Source of the DNA: Exiguobacterium artemiae 255-15
GTDB lineage: Bacteria; Bacillota; Bacilli; Exiguobacteriales; Exiguobacteriaceae
Length of the DNA: 64,000 bases
Assembly: GCF_000019905.1 (NCBI RefSeq)
Contig: NC_010556.1
Span: forward strand, 1,886,001 to 1,950,000
Reading direction: 5' to 3'
A program made the position numbers and the translations under genes. Position 1 is the stretch's first letter, and every line of letters starts with the position of its first letter. Under the pieces are notes generated by a model. It was not told the DNA's origin, searched no databases, and was given only the letters and a program-made list of their open reading frames with translations. Below are positions 31,786 to 41,578 of this stretch, piece by piece.

Positions 31786-33090
31786 TTAGCCGAAAAATTT
31801 CTCAAAGAAACTGCTGAATGACTTCCGCTCTTTTGGAGGCTGTTCCTTCTGTGGTCGCTCTTCGCGTACTGAAGGTTGGGAAGGATGTGCAAGTAACTCT
31901 TCTTGCTCACGTCCTTGTGCGGCTATTCCCTTTTCGTCCGCCCGGTCAAACCCTGACTTCGAAACGGCACTGCGTGACAGCACGTAGCGTAACATTCCGG
32001 CAGCGACAGCATACTTCGGATGACGAATCCCTAAGCTGGATGGTTGATACACGTTCACGCTTTGTTTAAAGATCCGCTTACCGAGTTGGTCAATTCCTGG
32101 TAAGGAAGAACTGCCGCCACAAAGAATGATGCCGCTGTTCATTTGTGCATATCCGGCTTGTGTCATTCGTTTCTGGATCATTTCAAAAATCTCTTCCAGA
32201 CGGGCTTCCAGTACAAAACCGATCTCCGTCTGTGGTTCGAAACGGTGTTCTCCGTTAATCGTCACGTAGGAAACTTTCTCTTCCGGGTCTCCGAGTGCTT
32301 CCAGTGCGACACCATATTCTTCTTTGGCGAGTTTTGCATCTTGGTATTTACAATTCATTTTATACGTCAAATCGCGTGTCAGATGATCTCCGCCATACGA
32401 AAGTGTCGTTGAGTACACTAAATCATTTTTTTCGTAAATTGAAAGAGTGGTCGTTTCATGTCCGATATCAACGATTCCGACACCGAGTTCCAATTCATCA
32501 ATCGAAGCTGCAATTCGTGAGACGGCCAAACTTTCCAGCACATACCCCGCAAGTTCCAACCCAGCTCGTTCGATGGAACGTTTGATGCTATGTAGAATCG
32601 TCTTCGCTCCGATAATCAGCTTCCCTGTCACTTCTAGACGATAACCGATCATGCCACGTGGATCTGTGATCTCCGTCTGCTGATCGACAGTAAACGTTTT
32701 AGGTAAAACATCGACAACGCTCAATTCGTTTGGAATCCGCATCACCATGGCAGAATGAAGGACATCCTTCACATCATCATCCGTGATTTCATTATCTTCC
32801 CCTTTGATTGATGTCATCCCTTGGCAATCCTTGACTTGGATGTGCTCACCGGAAATTGCTACATATACTTCACCAATCGGTTCACCGAGTGTGCGCTCCA
32901 CTTCTGCAACCGCTTGTTTAATGGCATTTACTGTTTGATCGATGTCGACGATGACACCTCGCTTGACGCCTGCAGATGGTGCAGACCCTTCCGCTAAGAC
33001 ATTTAGTGTTCCACCTAGAAGTTCACCGACGATGAGTTTCACTTCCGATGTCCCAATATCTAGTGCGGCAATCGTACCTTTCGTTTCCAT
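31786..33090 (-). CDS. ftsA: Cell division protein FtsA
   Basis: FtsA is the actin-like protein that anchors FtsZ to the membrane. The 434-aa protein has the ATP-binding DIGTSEVKLIVGEL near residue 11, GVGIVDIGHETTTLSIY near residue 205 and GIILCGGSSSLPGIDQLG near residue 325. The C-terminal amphipathic helix ends SFSSFFEKFFG, the membrane target sequence. It is preceded by a 229-nt gap and followed by ftsZ. Confidence 0.97.
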   Translation of the reverse strand: METKGTIAALDIGTSEVKLIVGELLGGTLNVLAEGSAPSAGVKRGVIVDIDQTVNAIKQAVAEVERTLGEPIGEVYVAISGEHIQVKDCQGMTSIKGEDNEITDDDVKDVLHSAMVMRIPNELSVVDVLPKTFTVDQQTEITDPRGMIGYRLEVTGKLIIGAKTILHSIKRSIERAGLELAGYVLESLAVSRIAASIDELELGVGIVDIGHETTTLSIYEKNDLVYSTTLSYGGDHLTRDLTYKMNCKYQDAKLAKEEYGVALEALGDPEEKVSYVTINGEHRFEPQTEIGFVLEARLEEIFEMIQKRMTQAGYAQMNSGIILCGGSSSLPGIDQLGKRIFKQSVNVYQPSSLGIRHPKYAVAAGMLRYVLSRSAVSKSGFDRADEKGIAAQGREQEELLAHPSQPSVREERPQKEQPPKERKSFSSFFEKFFG

Positions 33091-33319
33091 GGGAGTGACA
33101 CCTCCACTTTCATAATACTAATCCTGTCGTTCCTGTTTATATTTACAGGAATCGAGACAATCTTCTTCTCGTTTAAGTCTACACTATAAAAAACCTCACG
33201 AAAAGAAGTTATTGTCTAACTTACCCATCTAATAGATTACGATTTGATGACGATGTGTCCGCTTTCCTACTAATGAAAACAAACGTTTGTCAAACCCGTC
33301 TAATACAGGGTGTTATTTA
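33091..33319 (-). promoter_or_regulatory. Upstream region of ftsA-ftsZ
   Basis: In this 229-bp region I see no gene. It holds a perfect 12-bp palindrome ACAAACGTTTGT (33279-33290) overlapping a minus-strand TTGACA (33293-33288) that has no good -10. It also has a 7-bp stem-loop TTCCTGT/ACAGGAA (33130-33151) and a possible -10 TATAGT near 33185. A promoter for ftsAZ is likely here but I cannot fix it. Confidence 0.4.
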
Positions 33320-34099
33320 CTATTTTTTACCTTTATATGGTTTGAAATAGATACCCCCATCAATGGTAATCGTTCCTGTTTTACCTTTTGGCAATGCAGA
33401 AATCACTTTGACATATTCATTCAACGAGTTAGAAAAAGCCGATGTACTCAATAAGACGGTATTTCCGTCCGTCATGAATAACTTTAATCCGCCTTTGTCG
33501 GTCTGGTCATTGGCTACGATTTCCGAAATCCGGCTCCGGACTTTCGGCTCGATTTTAACGAGTTCCTTTGTCAGACGTTCCAAGGACTGATCCGTAAATC
33601 CGGTTAGAATCGGTGCATCAAACAATTCTTCCTTCGACTTTCCGGGAATAATCGTTCCGTCCGCTAAGACGATCCGGGCGCCCGGTTTGTCTTTGGCATA
33701 CGCGATTTCTTTTTCTTCGACGACATCCACTTCATAATGGTGTAAAAACGTTTTTTTCATCGTCGCTTCGCGAATACCCGGAACATCTTCAATCCGTTCC
33801 AACACGGCTTCTTCCGACACATTGAAAGCATGTGTCTCCTTCACCTTAATACGTGATGCTTGAATGATGTCTTCCTTCTTGACGTTCACGGTGCCAGTGA
33901 CATCAAATGTCGCGACACGCGAGAAACTCGATTGAAGATAGAAGACGACACCAATCAATAGACCGATCAGGATGAGGACATAGATTAAACGCCGGTTCGC
34001 CTTTTTCCGACGCTGCTCACGGACATATGGAATTTTATCTTCTAAGCTGCGGACAGTCGCATCCATCTTCGGCTGTCTGGCCGGTTGTTGTTCCTTCAC
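33320..34099 (-). CDS. divIB: Cell division protein DivIB (FtsQ)
   Basis: DivIB is the bitopic divisome protein that works with FtsL and DivIC. It has a basic cytoplasmic N-terminus, one membrane segment ([18 protein letters not shown], about residues 38-55) and an extracellular POTRA domain ([20 protein letters not shown]). The start is most likely GTG at 34099 (259 aa), because GGGAGAGG lies 5 nt upstream; the ATG at 34117 has no site. It sits between murG and ftsA. Confidence 0.92.
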
Positions 34100-34160
34100 G
34101 TAAGCCTCTCCCTCCATTATGTTTAATTTCAGTACCTTATCGGTCTATTCCTGCAATGCT

Positions 34161-35255
34161 TTAGTTTTTTCGCTGAATCAACCGTAATAATTCATCGACC
34201 AGATCACTTGCCGCATTTGGCATACCAAGCGCAAGTGACGCTTTTGACATGTCCGCTTGATCGGCAATTGCTTTCGTACAAGCGTCGAACAATCGGTCTC
34301 CCGTCAACTCGGATTCCCGAATCAACAGACTGGCTCCTGTCTCGACGAGTGACGAAGCATTCACTTCTTGATGATTTTCCGTCACGTACGGGCTTGGAAT
34401 CAAGATACTCGGCAAACCGAGCGTCGTCAATTCAGCTAACGTACTTGCACCGGAACGCGAGATGACCAGTTGACTCGCTTTTAAAATTAACGGCAGATCA
34501 TAAATGAACGGACGCAATTGAATCCGGTCGGGTAATGTGCCGAGCTGAGCCTGAATGTCTTCGTAGTGCACCTGTCCCGTGACGAACAATAACGACCAGT
34601 CAGTTTCTGTCAGCTTGGGAATCATGTCGACGACTGCTTTATTGATGGCTGGTGCCCCCCGGCTGCCGCCGTAAACGACAATCAGAGGACGATCTTGTTC
34701 AAAACCGTATTTTCGTTTTTCTTCGACTGGATCAATCTGCAGCATCGCAACTTCCGAAGCACGGGGATTCCCGATTAAAATCGTCTTCCCTTTATTTTTG
34801 CCGAAATGATGACCAGATCCCTTAAAGGACAAGGCCACTCGGTCAACATAACGCGCCAGGAACTTATTCGTGATTCCCGGTAAACTGTTTTGTTCATGGA
34901 CGAGTGTTTTATATCCCATCTTCGCTGCTGTGTATAAAACCGGACCGCAGACGAAACCACCCGTTCCGACCACGATATCCGGTTGGAAGTCGCGCAAAAG
35001 CTTCCGGACGCGGACAACACTTTTTAAAAAGCGGAAACCGGTCTTGACGTTTTCAAACGATAAGGAACGGCGGATCCCCGAAATTTCAATCGATTCGAAA
35101 GGAATACCCGCTCGACGGACGATATCTGCTTCGAGTCCATTCTCTGTTCCGATGTACAACACTTCGCATGGCGTCCGACGTTCAATTTCTCGAATCATCG
35201 CCAACGCCGGATAGATATGTCCACCGGTGCCTCCACCTGAAACTACGATTCTCAT
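34161..35255 (-). CDS. murG: UDP-N-acetylglucosamine-MurNAc-pentapeptide-pyrophosphoryl-undecaprenol GlcNAc transferase
   Basis: MurG adds GlcNAc to lipid I to make lipid II at the inner face of the membrane. From the ATG at 35255 (MRIVVSGGGTGGHIYPALAM) it is 364 aa. The GGGTGGH loop, a second loop VYGGSRGAPAIN near residue 190 and ISRSGASTLAEL near residue 262 are all present. The start overlaps murD by 4 nt. The frame opens earlier to 35333, but that part overlaps murD. Confidence 0.97.
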   Translation of the reverse strand: MRIVVSGGGTGGHIYPALAMIREIERRTPCEVLYIGTENGLEADIVRRAGIPFESIEISGIRRSLSFENVKTGFRFLKSVVRVRKLLRDFQPDIVVGTGGFVCGPVLYTAAKMGYKTLVHEQNSLPGITNKFLARYVDRVALSFKGSGHHFGKNKGKTILIGNPRASEVAMLQIDPVEEKRKYGFEQDRPLIVVYGGSRGAPAINKAVVDMIPKLTETDWSLLFVTGQVHYEDIQAQLGTLPDRIQLRPFIYDLPLILKASQLVISRSGASTLAELTTLGLPSILIPSPYVTENHQEVNASSLVETGASLLIRESELTGDRLFDACTKAIADQADMSKASLALGMPNAASDLVDELLRLIQRKN

Positions 35256-36601
35256 TTCATCATTCCTCCTACTTTTTGGACAGAACGGATGAAATGTTCG
35301 CCGCGTTCTTCGTACGTTTTGTATTGGTCCCAACTGGCCGATGCCGGAGACAGCAAAATGATATCCCCGGGTTTCGAGACATCAAATGCCGTGGCAACGG
35401 CTTCTTCCATCTCACGTGTCACCGTCGAAGCAATCTGTTGCTCGGTCGCTAAATCGGCGAAGCGTTGACCGGTCTCCCCGAGTCCGATGACATGTTTGAC
35501 ATGGGTCATCGCACTTTTCAACGGTGTTAAATCTGCACCGCGTTCGAGTCCACCGCAAATCCAAATGATAGGCGATTGAAAACCGGACAGTGCTGCTTCC
35601 GTCGCAACATTGTTCGTGGCTTTTGAATCATTGTAGACCTTTCGTCCGGCAAACTCACCGATGTATTCTGTCCGGTGTGCTACTCCGCCAAACGTCCGCA
35701 AGACGTCTTGAATCGCTGTCAGGGAAATCCCGAACGGTTCAATCAATGTCAAGGCAGCCAGGACGTTTTCGAGGTTATGACCACCGCCGAGCGCCAGCTC
35801 ACGGACCGGGAGAATTTCTGTCTGACCGACAAAAATCATATCGTTTTCGATGTGTGCATACGCATCTTGGCGACGTGAGAACGTCAACCGTTCGGCTGCT
35901 GCTGTTTCGCTTAGGCGCATGACTTCCTCGTCATCCGCATTGACGACCAGTCGTCCGGCTTCATCCATGTTTGAAAAGATTCGTGCTTTGGCTGCCGCAT
36001 AAGATGTAACATCCCCATGGTAATCAAGATGAGCCGGCGACAGGTTCAGGAACGCCGCACTGACTGGACAGAAGGATTCGATGCCCATCAATTGAAAACT
36101 GGACAACTCAATGACGATGACATCGCCTGCTTCTGCCTGCTGGGCAACCTCAACTGCCGGGAAACCGATATTCCCCGCCAGATGAACACGTTTTGATCCC
36201 CGTTTTAATAGTTCATGAACGAGCGTCGTCGTCGTTGTCTTGCCGTTTGATCCTGTAATCGCCACCCAGTCCGCTTTTGTTGAACGATAAGCCAATTCCA
36301 CTTCCGTCCAAACCGGGATGCCAAGCTCCAGTGCTTTCTGTAACAATGGAATCTGATAAGGGATCCCTGGGTTTTTTACGATTAAGTCTGTTCCATCCAA
36401 CAAGGATAACGGATGACTTCCGAAGAGGGTTTCGACCTTCAAGGATTCAAGCGTTTGGACGTCATTTTCCGAAGGCGTCCCACCATCGTTCACCGTCACG
36501 ACAGCGCCTGCCTTCACAAGATAGGTCGCTGCCGCAATTCCGCTTTTCGCAGTCCCAAGGACCAATACTTTTTTCTTCTCCAGCTCAGAACTCTTCATCA
36601 T
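35252..36601 (-). CDS. murD: UDP-N-acetylmuramoylalanine-D-glutamate ligase
   Basis: MurD adds D-glutamate to UDP-MurNAc-L-Ala in the cytoplasm. The ATP loop ITGSNGKTTTTTLVHELL lies near residue 115. The UDP-binding N-terminus reads VLVLGTAKSGIAAATYL and the C-terminal domain includes YNDSKATNN. The start is uncertain between ATG codons at 36601 and 36598; the ribosome-binding site (AAAGTGAG) is weak. It overlaps murG by 4 nt and follows mraY. Confidence 0.96.
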   Translation of the reverse strand: MMKSSELEKKKVLVLGTAKSGIAAATYLVKAGAVVTVNDGGTPSENDVQTLESLKVETLFGSHPLSLLDGTDLIVKNPGIPYQIPLLQKALELGIPVWTEVELAYRSTKADWVAITGSNGKTTTTTLVHELLKRGSKRVHLAGNIGFPAVEVAQQAEAGDVIVIELSSFQLMGIESFCPVSAAFLNLSPAHLDYHGDVTSYAAAKARIFSNMDEAGRLVVNADDEEVMRLSETAAAERLTFSRRQDAYAHIENDMIFVGQTEILPVRELALGGGHNLENVLAALTLIEPFGISLTAIQDVLRTFGGVAHRTEYIGEFAGRKVYNDSKATNNVATEAALSGFQSPIIWICGGLERGADLTPLKSAMTHVKHVIGLGETGQRFADLATEQQIASTVTREMEEAVATAFDVSKPGDIILLSPASASWDQYKTYEERGEHFIRSVQKVGGMMK

Positions 36602-36634
36602 TAAATCGCTCACTTTCTTGACCACGAATTTCAA

Positions 36635-37597
36635 TTACACGAACAGATAGGCAATTAACGCCACGATTAAGCTAATCGAAGCAAATGTTCCGACGATACG
36701 CCACTCACTCCACCCGACCATTTCGAAATGGTGGTGAATCGGACTCATTTTAAAGATCCGTTTCCCTGTCGTCTTGAAGGAAATAACCTGCAGGATGACC
36801 GATAATGTCTCGACAACGAATACAATGCCGATCAGTACTAACAGTAATTCCAGTTTCAATAAGATCGATAAACCGGCAAGCGCCGCTCCTAAAGCCAGTG
36901 ATCCCGTATCGCCCATGAAGATTTTAGCTGGATAGACATTAAACACAAGGAATCCGATCAACGCACCGACAGCTGAAAAGGCAAACAAGGCAACCCCCGG
37001 CTCATCCGCGATAAACCAACCGTAAAGACCAAAGAACAGGAATGTCGGAATCGCCGTAAAGGATACGAGTCCGTCCAGTCCGTCCGTCAGATTGACCGCA
37101 TTCGAGAATCCGACGAGCCAGAATAACGCGACGAGCGGATACAGAATACCGAAGTCAATCGACCATGTCGTAAAAGGAATCGCCAGGTACGTAGCTTGAC
37201 TCGAAAATCCGCCGCTCAACCAGACAAACAAAAGACCGACGACAATTTGTCCGATTAATTTTTGTTTTGAGTTTAAACCAAGATTACGTTTTTTAACGAC
37301 TTTGATATAGTCATCGATAAAACCGATCGCTCCGTAAGCAAGCGTCAAGAACAATAACGACAGATGGCTCCGGTCCAGATCTCCCATCACTAAGAGCACA
37401 AGCAGGCTGCCGATCATCGCCAGCAATATGACGATTCCACCCATTGTCGGCGTCCCGGATTTCACTTGGTGCCAATCCGGACCTTCTTCGCGAATCTCTT
37501 GACCGAATTTAAGACTGTGTAAAAAAGGAATCGCTTTTGGCATCACGAGGACGACAACCAAAAACGCAATAATTAAACTGATGAATAATGTGATCAT
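36635..37597 (-). CDS. mraY: Phospho-N-acetylmuramoyl-pentapeptide transferase
   Basis: MraY transfers phospho-MurNAc-pentapeptide to undecaprenyl phosphate, forming lipid I in the membrane. From the ATG at 37597 (MITLFISLIIAFLVVV) it is 320 aa with about ten membrane segments. The catalytic NLTDGLDGL motif lies near residue 168 and the GFIDDYIK motif near 93. MSPIHHHFE appears near the end. The GTG three codons earlier (37606) is less likely. Confidence 0.97.
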   Translation of the reverse strand: MITLFISLIIAFLVVVLVMPKAIPFLHSLKFGQEIREEGPDWHQVKSGTPTMGGIVILLAMIGSLLVLLVMGDLDRSHLSLLFLTLAYGAIGFIDDYIKVVKKRNLGLNSKQKLIGQIVVGLLFVWLSGGFSSQATYLAIPFTTWSIDFGILYPLVALFWLVGFSNAVNLTDGLDGLVSFTAIPTFLFFGLYGWFIADEPGVALFAFSAVGALIGFLVFNVYPAKIFMGDTGSLALGAALAGLSILLKLELLLVLIGIVFVVETLSVILQVISFKTTGKRIFKMSPIHHHFEMVGWSEWRIVGTFASISLIVALIAYLFV

Positions 37598-37619
37598 TGC
37601 AAACACCTACTTTTAAGGA

Positions 37620-38939
37620 TTAAGTTTCATTTAGAAATGTAAAAATTTGTTCCAGTGCCAGTCCACGCGACGCTTTCAGCAAAATAACGGTTTGCTGGCC
37701 GAGCAAAGGTTGGAGCAGACGTGCTGCCTCTTCGACCGTGTCCGCAAATTGGACTTGGACGGTCGGATCTGCAATTCCATCCGCAATATAACGCCCTTTC
37801 CCCCCTACAAGGATAGCATGGGATACAGGAAGTGCAATCTTCTTCCCGACAGAGGCATGCAACAGACGTTCCTGTTGACCCAGTTCATACATATCCCCGA
37901 GGACAACGACCTTATTCGTAAATCCGTCGAGCGTTGCAATCGTTTCAATCGCCGCATTCATCGATGTCGGACTGGCATTATAGGCATCGTTGATGATTGC
38001 CGTTTGCCCGTACATTAAACGTTCCATCCGCATCGGTGTCAATTGTACGTCATTCAATCCTGCCTGGATGACGTCATCGGTAAGTCCCAGTGCTTTTGCT
38101 GTCGCAATCGCGTATGCTGCATTCCGGACTTGATGTTTACCGAGGACCGGTATGCTGAACGTCGTCCCGTCAAATTTAAACGTCGTTCCGATGAACGTCG
38201 CTTCCGCCTGTTCGATGACGTACGTATTGGTCGCATGATATCCGATCCGTTCAGCCGGCACTTCTCCTAACAACGGCTCGTCGCCATCTACGAAGAGATG
38301 ACCGTTCGGTTTTAATCCTGAGCGAATCTCCAGTTTGGCCTGGGCGATTCCAGTTCGTCCGCCGACTTGCTCGGCATGGGACTCCCCAATGTTCGTCACG
38401 AGTGCAATATCCGGTTCGGCAAGATTCGATAACAGCTCGATATCTCCAAACCCGTTCATTCCCATTTCAAGAACAGCGACTTCCGTCTCGATCGGCATCA
38501 TCAAAATCGTCAATGGCATTCCGATATCTGAATTGAAGTTCCCTGCCGTTTTATGTGTCCGGAACGACTGTTTCAAAACACTCTCAATCATATCTTTTGT
38601 TGAGGTCTTGCCGTTTGATCCTGTAATCGCGATAACTTTCGGGGCCACTTGTTGTAAGTACCGTTTGGCGATGATTTGTAACGCTTGTAACGGATCTTCG
38701 ACTTCAAGCACCGTGATGTCCATCTCCGGAAGCGGAATACCTTTTTTCCACAACGTGGCGATGGCCCCTTGAGCAACTGCTCCCTCGATGAACGTATGTC
38801 CGTCGACACGTGCTCCCTGGATCGGGATATACAATCCTTCTGTCAGAATACTTCTTGAATCTGTCGCAAAATTTCTTAAAGCCCGTGTATCGGTTTCTTC
38901 TAGGCCCAGCCACTGGGCAATCTGTGCAATTGTCACCAT
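37620..38939 (-). CDS. murF: UDP-N-acetylmuramoyl-tripeptide-D-alanyl-D-alanine ligase
   Basis: MurF adds D-Ala-D-Ala to complete the pentapeptide precursor. From the ATG at 38939 (MVTIAQIAQWLGLEETD), with GGAGG 8 nt upstream, it is 439 aa. The ATP loop is ITGSNGKTSTKDM near residue 107. The absence of the DNPR motif expected of MurE and the order MurF-like INDAYNASPTSM support MurF. It fills the place where Bacillus has spoVD and murE. Confidence 0.94.
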   Translation of the reverse strand: MVTIAQIAQWLGLEETDTRALRNFATDSRSILTEGLYIPIQGARVDGHTFIEGAVAQGAIATLWKKGIPLPEMDITVLEVEDPLQALQIIAKRYLQQVAPKVIAITGSNGKTSTKDMIESVLKQSFRTHKTAGNFNSDIGMPLTILMMPIETEVAVLEMGMNGFGDIELLSNLAEPDIALVTNIGESHAEQVGGRTGIAQAKLEIRSGLKPNGHLFVDGDEPLLGEVPAERIGYHATNTYVIEQAEATFIGTTFKFDGTTFSIPVLGKHQVRNAAYAIATAKALGLTDDVIQAGLNDVQLTPMRMERLMYGQTAIINDAYNASPTSMNAAIETIATLDGFTNKVVVLGDMYELGQQERLLHASVGKKIALPVSHAILVGGKGRYIADGIADPTVQVQFADTVEEAARLLQPLLGQQTVILLKASRGLALEQIFTFLNET

Positions 38940-38964
38940 CACTATTTCCTCCACTCGATTACAG

Positions 38965-39014
38965 AAAACGAGGACGAACAGAAGTCAACGAATGACTCCG
39001 GTCCGTCCTCGTTT
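38965..39014 (-). terminator. Possible partial terminator between pbpB and murF
   Basis: A perfect 11-bp stem AAACGAGGACG/CGTCCTCGTTT (39014-39004 with 38976-38966) encloses a 27-nt loop and ends in only four T. It lies 25 nt before the murF ATG and may lower rather than stop transcription. Confidence 0.55.
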
Positions 39015-39043
39015 CACTGCAGAAATCAGGAGACCGCTGTTTC

Positions 39044-41182
39044 TTACTCTTTTGGTTCAGCGAGTTCCACCGTCAGCTTTCCATTTTCTTTCACTAGTGT
39101 ACCAGTTCGCGCCGATTGTTTGGTTACAAAACCTTTACCAATCACGTCTAACTTTAAATCATAGAGACTGACAAGCTTTTTGACATCCCGTTGTGACCAC
39201 CCGGTGATATCAGGCATCTTAAACGTCCGTCCTGTTTTGAAGAGGACACGTTCCCCGCTGACGAATTCCTGTCCGCGGGTCGGAATTTGGGAGACGACTT
39301 CGACCCCGTCACCTAACACGACCGGTACGGCACCTTGCTCTTTCGCCATCTCTTCCGCCTGATTCATACTTTTCCCGATGTAGCTCGGAATGATTTTCGC
39401 TTTGACATCCACCGACTCTTTTTGAGTCGCCGGTTTAATGCTTCGATACTGTAATGCTGTATTCATAACACTTTTGAAGACAGGACTCATGATGCTTGGA
39501 CCGGAAACCGACGATTCATTTTTCGACGGCCGGTCGACCGCGATATACATGATCAATTCCGGATCATCCTTTGGCGCCATTCCGATAAAGGAGTGGATGA
39601 ACTGCCCTTGGATGTATTTCCCGTTCTCGGAAATCTGGGCCGTCCCTGTTTTCCCGATGACACGGTAATCTTTCAGCTTGTACATCTGTCCGGTTCCGAT
39701 TTTACTGTTGACGACACCGTCCAGTGCTTCCCGGGTCGCTTTTGCCGCTTCCGCGGAAATCGGTTTTCCGACTACTTCTGTCTTGGCTTTATACGGCGCT
39801 TTGTCCGTATGGTCCGCTTTTTGGATAATATGCGGTTTGACCATTTCACCGTCTCCGGCAATCGCTGTCGCCCCTTGGAGAATTTGCATCGGCGTTACCG
39901 CCGTCGATTGTCCCCACGATGTAATCAGCGTATTCAGCGGTTTTGACAGATCAGATTGACTGTTTACTTCACCCGAGATATCTATACCCGTTTTTTGATC
40001 GAAATGAAACTTCTTGAAATAGTCTTTATAGCGCTCGATTCCAAGCTTTTCAGCCGTCAGAATCGAGAACATGACATTTGAGGAGTGATAAACCCCTTCA
40101 ATCATCGGAATCGTTCCCCAGCCGACATCATTGTAGTCTTTAATGACGGTCCCCTTGTAATTGTAACTTCCTGATTTATAAGGTTCGTTCGGACGGAAGA
40201 CCCCTGCATCGATGGCAGCAGCCAACGTGAAAATCTTCATCGTCGATCCGGGTTCAAATCGAGACGAGACGGCAAAGTTCGTAAAATCCGTCATATCACG
40301 TAAATTCGGGTTAAATGACGGACGATCCGTCATTGCCAAAATTTCACCTGTTTTGGCGTCCATGACGATTCCGGTCGCATTTTTCGGTTTGTATTCGTTG
40401 TACATCTTCTGCATCTGCTTCTCAAGCGCCTGCTGAATCCGGTGATCAATCGTCAGATACAGATTGGATCCGTCTTTCGGCTCATTTGAGATTTTTGACG
40501 TACCTTGAACCAACTCTCCGCCACTGCGATCTTTTTCAAAGACACGGGAGCCAAACGATTCACGTAAGGCCTCATCGTATTGTTTTTCGATGCCCATCTG
40601 TCCTTTTAAGACAACCCGCCCGTTATCTTCTGTAATTTTTTGGACGAATCCTAGCGTATCCGACAGGAAAATCCCGTTCGGATAATAGCGTTTCGGTTCC
40701 TCGATTAATCGAATTCCGGGCAACTTCAACCGATCGATCTGTTCTTTCTGATCAACCGTCAAGTCATTCCCTTTTTTACCGAATTCGATTTGAGACCGAT
40801 CTTTATTTTCAATCAGATACGTTTCCAGCTCTTTCACCGACATGCCTAAAATCGGCGCCAGTCCGGTCGCTGTTTTCTTGAAATCGACCACTGTCTCGTC
40901 CGGATCCTTCACTCCGCCCAACCGGTAGATTGCCACTAAGTGATAGGACGGGATGTTGATCGCAATCGGTGAACCGAGCCGGTCAAAGATTTCTCCACGT
41001 TCTGCCGATAATGTCGATTGCGACTCCCAACGTTTTTTTTCCGCGTAGACCAACATGTCTTCTCCGTGGAATTTTTTTGTCGTCGATAAGTATAAAAAGC
41101 GTGAAATGAACACCAAAAAGAGAGCAGCAAATATCAACATGACAAAGGCTACTCTCCGTCGGGATTTAGATAATGGATTCAT
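39044..41182 (-). CDS. pbpB: Division-specific penicillin-binding protein 2B (class B transpeptidase with PASTA domains)
   Basis: This is the septal transpeptidase (FtsI type). The 712-aa protein has one N-terminal membrane segment (about 10-30), a dimerisation domain and a transpeptidase domain with catalytic Ser313 (GSTMK), the SSN triad (HSSN at 366-369) and KTG at 511-513 (VIGKTGTAQ). Two C-terminal PASTA domains follow, at about 597-650 and 655-712. It is downstream of ftsL with a 4-nt overlap. Only one such PBP gene is present here; Bacillus has spoVD as well. Confidence 0.95.
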   Translation of the reverse strand: MNPLSKSRRRVAFVMLIFAALFLVFISRFLYLSTTKKFHGEDMLVYAEKKRWESQSTLSAERGEIFDRLGSPIAINIPSYHLVAIYRLGGVKDPDETVVDFKKTATGLAPILGMSVKELETYLIENKDRSQIEFGKKGNDLTVDQKEQIDRLKLPGIRLIEEPKRYYPNGIFLSDTLGFVQKITEDNGRVVLKGQMGIEKQYDEALRESFGSRVFEKDRSGGELVQGTSKISNEPKDGSNLYLTIDHRIQQALEKQMQKMYNEYKPKNATGIVMDAKTGEILAMTDRPSFNPNLRDMTDFTNFAVSSRFEPGSTMKIFTLAAAIDAGVFRPNEPYKSGSYNYKGTVIKDYNDVGWGTIPMIEGVYHSSNVMFSILTAEKLGIERYKDYFKKFHFDQKTGIDISGEVNSQSDLSKPLNTLITSWGQSTAVTPMQILQGATAIAGDGEMVKPHIIQKADHTDKAPYKAKTEVVGKPISAEAAKATREALDGVVNSKIGTGQMYKLKDYRVIGKTGTAQISENGKYIQGQFIHSFIGMAPKDDPELIMYIAVDRPSKNESSVSGPSIMSPVFKSVMNTALQYRSIKPATQKESVDVKAKIIPSYIGKSMNQAEEMAKEQGAVPVVLGDGVEVVSQIPTRGQEFVSGERVLFKTGRTFKMPDITGWSQRDVKKLVSLYDLKLDVIGKGFVTKQSARTGTLVKENGKLTVELAEPKE

Positions 41183-41565
41183 TTAGGAATCACCTTAATG
41201 TTCCCTTTTCGCATATCAAGACCTTGTTCTTTCGCAATCTTGTAAATGCGTTCTGGAGAGCTTAAGTTGGTCACTTCAAGTTGAAGACGTTCATTCTCTT
41301 TTTTCATCTCTTGCGTCACTTGGTTTTCTTTCGCGAGATCGCGACTGACATTGTAAGCTTCGTTATGAGCACCAATCGTCACACTGCCAAAGAGGACAAT
41401 TCCGCCAATCATCGCACTGTACAAAAACTTTTCAAATGGATACAAACGATATTTTGGACGAACCGCAACACGACGTGCGATATCTTCCGTCTTACGTGGT
41501 TCTTGGATAGGTTGCTGCCGAACAGGTTCCATGGATTGCATCGGTTTACGAAGTGGTTCTGCCAT
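41179..41565 (-). CDS. ftsL: Cell division protein FtsL
   Basis: FtsL is a small bitopic divisome protein that acts with DivIB and DivIC to activate septal synthesis. The 128-aa protein has a long basic cytoplasmic N-terminus, a membrane segment (FLYSAMIGGIVLFGSVTIGA, about residues 48-67) and an extracellular leucine-zipper coiled coil (NQVTQEMKKENERLQLEVTN). It lies between rsmH and pbpB, the standard place. Confidence 0.93.
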   Translation of the reverse strand: MAEPLRKPMQSMEPVRQQPIQEPRKTEDIARRVAVRPKYRLYPFEKFLYSAMIGGIVLFGSVTIGAHNEAYNVSRDLAKENQVTQEMKKENERLQLEVTNLSSPERIYKIAKEQGLDMRKGNIKVIPK

Positions 41566-41578
41566 TTGAATGCTCCTC

